6,103 nt of DNA, taken from assembly GCA_944372595.1 (NCBI GenBank), contig CALVZT010000048.1:1-6103 (forward strand), in the 5' to 3' direction. The position numbers were made by a program, and so were the translations under genes. Every line of letters begins with the position of its first letter. The stretch's first letter is position 1. The stretch comes from an uncultured Clostridia bacterium (lineage in GTDB: Bacteria; Bacillota; Clostridia; Christensenellales; UBA1242). Below the pieces are notes generated by a model. The model saw nothing but the letters and a program-made list of their open reading frames with translations. It made no database searches and had not been told where the DNA came from. Shown in pieces: positions 1 to 5,227 of this stretch.

Positions 1-158
1 AATATTTTTTTCCAAGACTTGTAATTTTGATCTTCATTAATTGGAAATTGAGGAACAATACATTTCTCGTTATCTTTGTTTAATTTATTAAATAGCCAAC
101 CGAACCAATTGCTATATGGGTTAGCGCCTGTACCATGCATAATAAAATAGTTTTTCAT
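1..158 (-). CDS. RBBP9/YdeN-family alpha/beta hydrolase, 3' part cut off by window edge
   Basis: Reading leftward from an ATG at 158-156, the frame stays open for 52 codons to the window edge. It begins MKNYFIMHGTGANPYSNW, followed by W21 and the segment IVPQFPINEDQNYKSWKKI (34-52). The family pattern is a beta-strand running into HGTG/HGxxG, an xNWFxWL segment, then VPxFPxPExQxxxxW; this matches the start of the small serine hydrolases related to human RBBP9 and Bacillus YdeN (usually about 180-190 residues). The catalytic GHSxG serine, Asp and His come later in this family and are outside the window, so activity cannot be judged. There is no signal peptide, so it is probably cytoplasmic. 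It is transcribed away from the collagen-like gene, from its own promoter at 196-224. The substrate is unknown. The family call is from memory of the consensus and rests on the first 52 residues only. Confidence 0.85.
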   Translation of the reverse strand, partial: MKNYFIMHGTGANPYSNWFGWLFNKLNKDNEKCIVPQFPINEDQNYKSWKKI

Positions 159-165
159 AAGCATT

Positions 166-170
166 CTCCT
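166..170 (-). promoter_or_regulatory. Ribosome binding site that fixes the start of the hydrolase
   Basis: On the minus strand AGGAG is followed 7 bases later by the ATG at 158-156. A second in-frame ATG at 164-162 lies one base after AGGAG, too close to be used, so the start at 158 is preferred and gives MKNYF rather than MLMKNYF. Confidence 0.75.
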
Positions 171-195
171 GATTTAGATTAATATTTACAAAAAT

Positions 196-224
196 ATTTT
201 ATAGTTTTTATTAATAAAAGTCAA
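196..224 (-). promoter_or_regulatory. Sigma-A-type promoter of the hydrolase gene
   Basis: On the minus strand TTGACT (224-219, five of six matches to TTGACA) is separated by exactly 17 bases from TAAAAT (201-196, five of six to TATAAT). Transcription would start near 189, giving a leader of about 30 bases before the ATG at 158. This is the best promoter match I see in the window. No equally good plus-strand promoter for the divergent collagen-like gene is visible in 159-350. Confidence 0.7.
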
Positions 225-363
225 TTATTTAGATAAATTCTAAAACTAGTAGAAAAACAAAAAATGTATTGAGCTATTTTTTAATAAAATTTCTTTAATT
301 AGAATTAAAAATGTAATAACATTAATTACCATTTTATCATAATTAATAATAAGAGGTTAAAAT

Positions 364-1509
364 ATGTTAATTAATTATTTTAAGATATGCAAGCCGTGTT
401 ATACTCCATGTTGTATTCCGACATGTGAAAATAATTCATCAAATGGTGTAGGACCAACGGGTCCAATGGGGCCAATGGGAATACAAGGGCCAACGGGGCC
501 AACAGGACCACTTGGACCACAAGGAGCCCAGGGGATATCGGGAGCGACCGGGCCAACGGGTCCAACAGGAGCAACCGGGCCTACTGGTGCGACTGGTATT
601 CAGGGATTAATAGGTCCAACGGGGCCAACAGGCCCAATGGATTCAGGAGCGGGTCCAACAGGACCAACAGGACCAACGGGAGCGACAGGCCCAACAGGTC
701 CGACAGGACCTACCGGAGCAAGTGGAAATGATGGAGCAACTGGTCCTACTGGCGCAAGAGGTGCGACGGGTCCAACTGGTGCGACAGGTCCCGCAGGATT
801 TGAAGCGGTGAATCCGTATGACTTATACGTAAGAAGTGGGACAGTAGGAGGAATAGGCACTCAGTCAAGTCCGTTGCCTACAATTGAAGATGCTCTTGAT
901 TTGGTGCAAGATGGAGGGAAGATAACTGTTGACTTTGGAACATATCCTATTGACCAAACAATAAATGTAACAAAAAGCAATTTAACCATACAGGGTTCGC
1001 CTAATGCAAATATTATTCTTACTGCTCAAACTCCCGCAATTCTTTTGACTGGTAATGGGAATACGATAAAGGGATTTACTTTTACAAGTGATAATCCTTA
1101 TGCCACTGAATTTATTCAAATAGGCGGAGATAGTAATAGAATATATCAAAATATAATATATGGTCCTACACAAGCAGGCTCGTCAGATACTTGGGTAACA
1201 AATCGCGGAATTGTAACTCAGGGCGGGGCTAATAATACGTGGATAGATGACAATATTATTTATTCATTAAGGCAATGTGGATACCTAAATCCTAATTCAA
1301 CAGGATATATTACTCATAATGTTGCATATAATACAAGAGGCTGGGTAGTGGATCAAGCATTATTTGAGTTCTCTGGTAATTCATGGGGAAGTCCAGCAAA
1401 TGCTGTAGATATTGCATTATTATCTGGAACGACATCAGGTGTGCCTTATGATAATATATCTCAATTACAATCTAATAACGCAAATGCTAATATCAGCGAC
1501 CAACGTTAA
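364..1509 (+). CDS. Collagen-like repeat protein with a C-terminal beta-helix-like domain
   Basis: 381 residues in three parts. Residues 1-29 contain a cysteine cluster (C9, C12, C16, C17, C21) and no signal peptide or membrane segment. Residues 30-145 are collagen-like: 37 Gly-X-Y triplets, 16 of them GPT and 7 GAT, in two blocks (30-92 and 97-144). Residues from about 150 look like the start of a parallel beta-helix (pectate-lyase-like) domain: LYVRSGTVGGIG, then a TIEDALDLVQDGG segment, a VDFGTYPI turn, and N-rich rungs such as NLTIQGSPNANI, NTIKGFTF and NRIYQNIIY. The start is set by AAGAGG at 351-356, 7 bases upstream. In Bacillus, proteins with GPT-rich collagen stalks (BclA and relatives) form trimeric, glycosylated spore-surface fibres; phages use similar stalks in tail fibres. 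No phage genes are nearby, so a cell- or spore-surface fibre is the likelier role, by inference. The only cysteine outside the first 21 residues is in RQCGY (about residue 304). No LPXTG anchor is seen at the C terminus (ANISDQR). Confidence 0.88.
   Translation: MLINYFKICKPCYTPCCIPTCENNSSNGVGPTGPMGPMGIQGPTGPTGPLGPQGAQGISGATGPTGPTGATGPTGATGIQGLIGPTGPTGPMDSGAGPTGPTGPTGATGPTGPTGPTGASGNDGATGPTGARGATGPTGATGPAGFEAVNPYDLYVRSGTVGGIGTQSSPLPTIEDALDLVQDGGKITVDFGTYPIDQTINVTKSNLTIQGSPNANIILTAQTPAILLTGNGNTIKGFTFTSDNPYATEFIQIGGDSNRIYQNIIYGPTQAGSSDTWVTNRGIVTQGGANNTWIDDNIIYSLRQCGYLNPNSTGYITHNVAYNTRGWVVDQALFEFSGNSWGSPANAVDIALLSGTTSGVPYDNISQLQSNNANANISDQR
451..795 (+). repeat. Gly-X-Y triplet repeat tract (collagen stalk)
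   Basis: Nine-base periodic DNA, with glycine codons GGN every third codon, encodes 21 triplets (451-639) and then 16 triplets (652-795). Between them, 640-651 encode D-S-G-A and shift the glycine register by one residue. GPT is the commonest triplet. Synonymous codons are mixed: all four glycine codons and ACA, ACG, ACC and ACT for threonine occur, so the DNA repeat is much less perfect than the protein repeat. Confidence 0.92.
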
Positions 1510-1535
1510 AAAAACACACATGAGTGTGTTTTTTT
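1508..1535. terminator. Bidirectional intrinsic terminator between convergent genes
   Basis: CACAC (1515-1519) pairs with GTGTG (1524-1528) across the loop ATGA. Seven A (1508-1514) pair with seven T (1529-1535), giving a possible 12-bp stem. The T run ends plus-strand transcripts of the collagen-like gene, whose stop codon TAA (1507-1509) overlaps the A run. Read on the minus strand, the A run becomes a T run, so the same hairpin can end the transcript of the gene at 1571-1939, whose stop codon is only 35 bases away. Confidence 0.8.
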
Positions 1536-1570
1536 GTTCGTAATACCATATAAATGTAATAAGCAATACT

Positions 1571-1939
1571 CTATATTGTTGCAAAATTATAAGGGTGTTC
1601 CTTGTAATATCTAAGTTTTAATTCTTTGTATTTTTCTGTCAAATTATAGATATATTTTTGCTTTGCTTCCATATCAAGAGAGCTAAAAACTTTTTGGTCA
1701 ATTAATTGACCAACGGGATTGAGAGTATTGCCACGAGAAAGTAAATCACATACCTTTTGATAAAGTAACTCATCTTTGTTATTGATAACAGTTACGGTCG
1801 TTGTTTTTGTTTCATGCTTAATTATTATAGGAGATGGATTGGTAGTAAGCAAAATACGATTTTCCTTGTACGAATTTTCTCTTAAACGCTTTTTTGCAAG
1901 TTTTGCAAGACTATATAAATTACTATTAGATTTTGACAT
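1571..1939 (-). CDS. Small basic protein of unknown function
   Basis: 122 residues, not assigned to a family. The first 30 residues are strongly basic (K3, K13, K16, K17, R18, R20, K25, R28), a composition that could suit nucleic-acid contact. Residues 38-52 are rich in I, T and V and look like a beta-strand or linker. Residues 56-115 look helical, with the segment LNPVGQLIDQKVFSSLD (73-89) followed by a K/E/Y-rich helix including KQKYIYNLTEKYKELKLRYY. It has no signal peptide or membrane segment and one cysteine (C64). The start at 1939 is supported by AAAGGGTG about 7 bases upstream and by a promoter at 1990-2017. It converges on the collagen-like gene and shares its terminator. The 73-112 segment reminds me of a helical region in other uncharacterised clostridial proteins, but that is an unverified impression and no function is proposed. 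Confidence 0.75.
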   Translation of the reverse strand: MSKSNSNLYSLAKLAKKRLRENSYKENRILLTTNPSPIIIKHETKTTTVTVINNKDELLYQKVCDLLSRGNTLNPVGQLIDQKVFSSLDMEAKQKYIYNLTEKYKELKLRYYKEHPYNFATI

Positions 1940-1989
1940 AATTTTACACCCTTTTAATTTTTATAATATATATTTGTTGTGACAAAAAT

Positions 1990-2017
1990 ATTATATACTT
2001 TTCGCTATTTAGGTCAT
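1990..2017 (-). promoter_or_regulatory. Probable sigma-A-type promoter of the small basic protein
   Basis: On the minus strand a perfect TATAAT (1995-1990) is preceded, with a 16-base spacer, by ATGACC (2017-2012), four of six matches to TTGACA. Transcription would start near 1983, leaving about 44 bases of leader before the ATG at 1939. The -35 overlaps one of two copies of an 11-bp near-palindrome. Confidence 0.5.
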
Positions 2018-2045
2018 AATAATAAAATAAAGAATTATGTCATAA
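2009..2045. promoter_or_regulatory. Two copies of an 11-bp near-palindrome, possible operator
   Basis: TTATGTCATAA (2035-2045) is a perfect 5-bp inverted repeat around one central base. TTAGGTCATAA (2009-2019) differs from it at one base and lies 26 bases away, in the same orientation. The left copy covers the predicted -35 element of the small basic gene, and the right copy lies just upstream of it, which is how a repressor or activator site pair is often placed. The surrounding DNA is very AT-rich, so chance is not excluded. I cannot match the site to a known regulator. Confidence 0.35.
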
Positions 2046-2072
2046 AATATCTTTTTTTATCTAATATAAAAT

Positions 2073-2096
2073 AAAACCGACCAAATGGTCAGTTTT
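2073..2096 (-). terminator. Intrinsic terminator of the aspS-gatCAB operon
   Basis: GACC (2079-2082) pairs with GGTC (2087-2090) around the loop AAAT. After one mismatch (2078/2091) the stem continues with AAAAC (2073-2077) pairing GTTTT (2092-2096). On the minus strand the hairpin follows directly after the gatB stop codon (2097-2099) and runs into TTTTATTTTATATT. The stem is short and the T run is interrupted, so it is of moderate strength. Confidence 0.7.
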
Positions 2097-3497
2097 TTAT
2101 TTTAATTTATTTATTAAATATTCTCTTACTAATTTACTATCGGCTTTTCCTTTTGTTTGGCGCATTGTTTGTCCAGTCAAGAAATTCAATATTTTATCAG
2201 GCTCAGTTTTATATTGAGGAATAACTTGTGGATTATTAACTAATATTTCATCAATAATTTTGTATAATTCATCAGCAGACATATCATTAATCATTTTTTT
2301 ATTAGTTGCGATTTTTAATGCGTCGTCTGTTGTGCCCCAAATTAATTCAAATAGTTCAACACCATTTTGTTTAGAAATTTTTCTGTTTAAGACAAGTGAT
2401 ATAATATCTGTTAATTGTTTGGGAGTAATTTGTAAAGTGTCGTCTTTAAGTTTTGCAAGAACGTTTGTCATTAACCAGTTGCTTATTTGTTTTGGCTCAT
2501 TTAATAGTTCAACACATTTTAGATAGAATGTTGATATTTCTTTGTCTTTGATAATGACATCGGCATCATATTCGGGTAAATTATATTCATTAACAAATTT
2601 ATCTTTAAGTTGTTCAGGCAACAATGGTAATGTTTTTCTAATATCTTCGACATCTTGACGAGATATTGTTACTGCTAGTATATCAGGGTCTGGAAAATAG
2701 CGATAATCTTGACTTGTTTCTTTGCTACGCATTGCAACTGTTTCTTCGTTAACGTCGTCCCAACGTCTTGTCTCTTGTACGACTTTGCCTCCACCTTCTA
2801 TCAAATCAATTTGACGTTCAGTTTCAACTTTAATAGCCCGTTCTATCATTTTGAAACTGTTTAGATTCTTCATTTCGGTACGAGTGCCAAACGTTTCGCT
2901 ACCTTTTGGTTTAATGGACAAATTAACATCACATCTCATTCCGCCTTCTTCCATTTTGCATTGTGCTACTCCGGTATATATCAATGTATTGCGGAGTTTT
3001 GTAACAAATTCAACTGCTTCATCGGCACTTGAAATATCAGGTTCAGTGACAATTTCGATAAGTGGCACACCACCACGATTGTAATCGATTAAAGAACCAA
3101 TATTCTCGTTGTGGATGAGTTTTCCTGCGTCTTCTTCCAAGTGTATGCGATTAAGTCTTACAAATTTACCATTTGATAGCTTAATACCGCCATTAAGACA
3201 GATAGGTTTTACTAATTGGCTAATTTGGTATGCTTTGCTAAGGTCAGGGTAGAAGTAATTTTTTCTTTCCATTATTGCAATATCATTTATGTTGCAACCA
3301 AGGGCAAGTCCTGCCTTAATTGTATATTTAACTGCTTGTTTATTAAGAACAGGTAACGCTCCTGGTAGTCCAATGCATACTGGACAGCAATTAGTATTTG
3401 GGGCACTACCATATTCATTTTTGCAAGAACAAAAAACTTTGCTATTAGTATTTAACTCTGCGTGTACCTCTAAGCCTATTACTACGTCCCAATCCAT
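2097..3497 (-). CDS. gatB: Aspartyl/glutamyl-tRNA amidotransferase subunit B
   Basis: 466 residues, close to the usual 475 or so. GatB is the kinase/transferase subunit of GatCAB: it binds the misacylated tRNA, activates the Asp or Glu side chain with ATP, and joins it to ammonia delivered from GatA. Visible family marks are IGLEVHAEL (7-15), with E10 and H12 at the metal/ATP site, HLEEDAGK (119-126), IEIVTEPD (147-154), GGMRCDVNLS (185-194) and RYFPDPD (266-272). The C-terminal YqeY-like tRNA-binding tail contains FLTGQTMRQTKGKAD. Cysteines C23, C25, C38 and C41 (CxC and CPVC) form the zinc cluster found in many but not all GatB proteins. The start ATG overlaps the gatA stop by one base (TAATG), and AGGAG lies 8 bases upstream inside the end of gatA, so the two are probably translationally coupled. 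It is the last gene of the operon, followed immediately by the hairpin at 2073-2096. No defect is seen. Confidence 0.97.
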   Translation of the reverse strand: MDWDVVIGLEVHAELNTNSKVFCSCKNEYGSAPNTNCCPVCIGLPGALPVLNKQAVKYTIKAGLALGCNINDIAIMERKNYFYPDLSKAYQISQLVKPICLNGGIKLSNGKFVRLNRIHLEEDAGKLIHNENIGSLIDYNRGGVPLIEIVTEPDISSADEAVEFVTKLRNTLIYTGVAQCKMEEGGMRCDVNLSIKPKGSETFGTRTEMKNLNSFKMIERAIKVETERQIDLIEGGGKVVQETRRWDDVNEETVAMRSKETSQDYRYFPDPDILAVTISRQDVEDIRKTLPLLPEQLKDKFVNEYNLPEYDADVIIKDKEISTFYLKCVELLNEPKQISNWLMTNVLAKLKDDTLQITPKQLTDIISLVLNRKISKQNGVELFELIWGTTDDALKIATNKKMINDMSADELYKIIDEILVNNPQVIPQYKTEPDKILNFLTGQTMRQTKGKADSKLVREYLINKLK

Positions 3498-4930
3498 TAT
3501 TTTGACTCCTTATAATTTTTTTCTATAAAATCAGCAAGATTATAAATAATGCCTTCGTTATTGTCGTTTGCTAAAATTTGAAGTCCAAGAGGAAGGTTAT
3601 TCTCGCCTTTATCAAATGGCAAACTAAATGCAGGTATCCCAGCAATATTAGCGGGTACTGTGAATAGGTCAATTAAGTACATTTCGATTGGATTTTTGTT
3701 CATTGAACCAATAATGAATGCAACATCGCTAGTAGTTGGGAATAAAATAACATCACATTTTGAGAATGCTGTTTTAAAACTTTCTCTAATATTTTGTTGT
3801 AGTGCTTTTGCTTTGTTATAGTAGGCATCAAAATACCCACTACTTAATACAAAGTTACCAAGCATAATTCTTCGCTTGACTTCTTTACCAAAGCCATCTG
3901 TTCGGCTAAAATTATAAATTTGGCCGATATTTTTGGCGTCTTTGTTGCGGGTCGAATATTTGATTCCGTCAAATCTTCCGAGATTAGAAGTCGCTTCTGC
4001 TGGTGCTAAAATATAATAACAAGGTAGTGCTAATTCAATATTTTCTATACTTATCTCTACCAAATGCGCACCTTGACTTTTAAGAAAATCAAGAACTTTT
4101 TTATATTTACTGAAATAAGGTGTGCCTTTTATCTTTTCAATAATTTGTTTGCAATATCCAACTTTAAGATTGTTGATATTGCCTTTGATTTGCGATAGAT
4201 AGTTATCCACAGGTGCTCTTAATGATGTGTCATCATGTTCGTCTGCGCCAGCTATAACACTAAGCAAAAGGGCATTATCCATAGTGGTTTTTGTTATTGG
4301 CCCGACTTGGTCAAGACTACTAGCAAATGCAACAATTCCATATCGTGAATTTTTACCATAAGTTGGTTTCATTCCAAAAACACCATTGTAAGAACTTGGT
4401 TGTCTTACTGAGCCGCCAGTATCTGTGCCTAAGGAAGCGACACACAAGTCGGCAGCAACTGCACAAGCACTACCGCCACTACTACCGCCTGCAACACGTG
4501 TACTATCGTGGGCATTTTTGCAAGGGCCATAATATGATTTCTCATTTGAGCCTCCCATTGCAAACTCGTCCATATTAGCTCGGCCCAAAATAATTCCGTC
4601 TTCTTTTATTATTCTATCAACCACTGTCGCTGTATATGGACTTATAAAATCTTTAAGAAAATAACTAGCACAAGTACATTTTTTGCCTTTGTACAACATA
4701 TTATCTTTAATTATAATAGGTGCACCTGCTAAACGACCTAATGGCTCTTTATTTTTGACCTTTTTATCTATCTCTTCGGCTTTTTGAATGGCATCGTCAA
4801 AAACCTCAACAACAGCATTGAGGTATGATTTTTCTTTTATATTGTTTATATAATATTTAACAGCATCTACGGCTTTTGTTTTGCCGGATTTGATATCGTT
4901 AACAAGTTGTATTAAAGTTGTATCTTTCAT
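3497..4930 (-). CDS. gatA: Aspartyl/glutamyl-tRNA amidotransferase subunit A (glutaminase)
   Basis: 477 residues, about the normal 485 for the family. GatA is the amidase-signature subunit that hydrolyses glutamine to release ammonia for GatB. The Ser-cisSer-Lys triad is intact: K75 in PIIIKDN (71-77), S150 in the AGGSSGGSA segment (147-155), and the nucleophile S174 in GTDTGGSVRQPSS (168-180). These residues were placed by comparison with K79, S154 and S178 of Staphylococcus aureus GatA. Further family segments are GRANMDEFAMGGS (116-128), FGMKPTYG (185-192), SLDQVGP (205-211) and the C-terminal MYLIDLFTVPANIAGIPA region. The start at 4930 is supported by GGAG 6 bases upstream, inside the last codons of gatC. 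Only 3 bases separate it from the gatC stop, and it overlaps gatB by one base, as expected for subunits made in equal amounts. Confidence 0.97.
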   Translation of the reverse strand: MKDTTLIQLVNDIKSGKTKAVDAVKYYINNIKEKSYLNAVVEVFDDAIQKAEEIDKKVKNKEPLGRLAGAPIIIKDNMLYKGKKCTCASYFLKDFISPYTATVVDRIIKEDGIILGRANMDEFAMGGSNEKSYYGPCKNAHDSTRVAGGSSGGSACAVAADLCVASLGTDTGGSVRQPSSYNGVFGMKPTYGKNSRYGIVAFASSLDQVGPITKTTMDNALLLSVIAGADEHDDTSLRAPVDNYLSQIKGNINNLKVGYCKQIIEKIKGTPYFSKYKKVLDFLKSQGAHLVEISIENIELALPCYYILAPAEATSNLGRFDGIKYSTRNKDAKNIGQIYNFSRTDGFGKEVKRRIMLGNFVLSSGYFDAYYNKAKALQQNIRESFKTAFSKCDVILFPTTSDVAFIIGSMNKNPIEMYLIDLFTVPANIAGIPAFSLPFDKGENNLPLGLQILANDNNEGIIYNLADFIEKNYKESK

Positions 4931-4933
4931 ATC

Positions 4934-5218
4934 TTACTCCACTACAATAGGAACTTTGAATGCACCCTTTGCTTTTTCTGGGGCATTAAGTAAAACTTCT
5001 TCGTTACTAAAACCTGGTTTTGCAACGTCATCTCGAAGTTGTTCGATTGTTTTAGTTTTCTCGTATTTTATTGTTGTGTCAATCTTGGCATTTTGTATTT
5101 GCGAAACAAATTGTGTAATAACTTCAAATTCATCGGCAAAACTAGCAATTTCTTCGTCGCTAAATGTCAAGGCCGACAAGTCGGCAAGATGCTTAATCTC
5201 TTTTTTGCTAAAACTCAT
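4934..5218 (-). CDS. gatC: Aspartyl/glutamyl-tRNA amidotransferase subunit C
   Basis: 94 residues, the usual size. GatC is a small non-catalytic subunit that wraps around GatA and GatB and stabilises the complex. The N-terminal helix pattern (VKHLAxLARLxLxxEE in the family) appears here as IKHLADLSALTFSDEEIASF (8-27). It is followed by a middle LRDDV motif (61-65) and the C-terminal LNAPEKAKGAFKVPIVVE, where the family has AP...G.F.VP.V.E. The start at 5218 is set by AAGGAG 5 bases upstream, which overlaps the aspS stop codon. The gap to aspS is 9 bases and to gatA 3 bases. Confidence 0.95.
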   Translation of the reverse strand: MSFSKKEIKHLADLSALTFSDEEIASFADEFEVITQFVSQIQNAKIDTTIKYEKTKTIEQLRDDVAKPGFSNEEVLLNAPEKAKGAFKVPIVVE

Positions 5219-5227
5219 TTTGACTCC

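Noticed and set aside
162..164. Alternative in-frame ATG for the hydrolase
   Set aside because: Only one base separates it from AGGAG, which is too close for initiation; the ATG at 158-156 has normal 7-base spacing.
319..347. Late-sporulation (sigma-K-like) promoter before the collagen-like gene: AC, 17 bases, CATAATTAAT
   Set aside because: It would be attractive for a spore-surface protein, but the -10 is only a partial match to CATAnnnTA and transcription would start inside the ribosome binding site at 351-356.
451..795. Higher GC of the collagen tract as a sign of horizontal transfer
   Set aside because: Glycine (GGN), proline (CCN) and alanine (GCN) codons force a higher GC content. 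The rest of the same gene is AT-rich like its neighbours.
600..860. Open minus-strand frame encoding a GPV/APV-rich repeat
   Set aside because: It is the mirror image of the Gly-Pro-Thr codons (ggtccaaca read backwards also lacks stops). It has no ribosome binding site or promoter, and the plus-strand frame has a proper start, domain layout and terminator.
1776..1982. Plus-strand frame with a hydrophobic start resembling a membrane segment or signal peptide
   Set aside because: It begins at a TTG without a ribosome binding site and is antisense to the I/T/V-rich part of the gene at 1571-1939, whose reverse complement naturally encodes hydrophobic residues.
1963..1985. TTGTCA (minus strand, 1985-1980) with TATAAA downstream as the promoter of the small basic gene
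   Set aside because: The spacer would be only 14 bases. The perfect TATAAT at 1995-1990 with a 16-base spacer to ATGACC is better.
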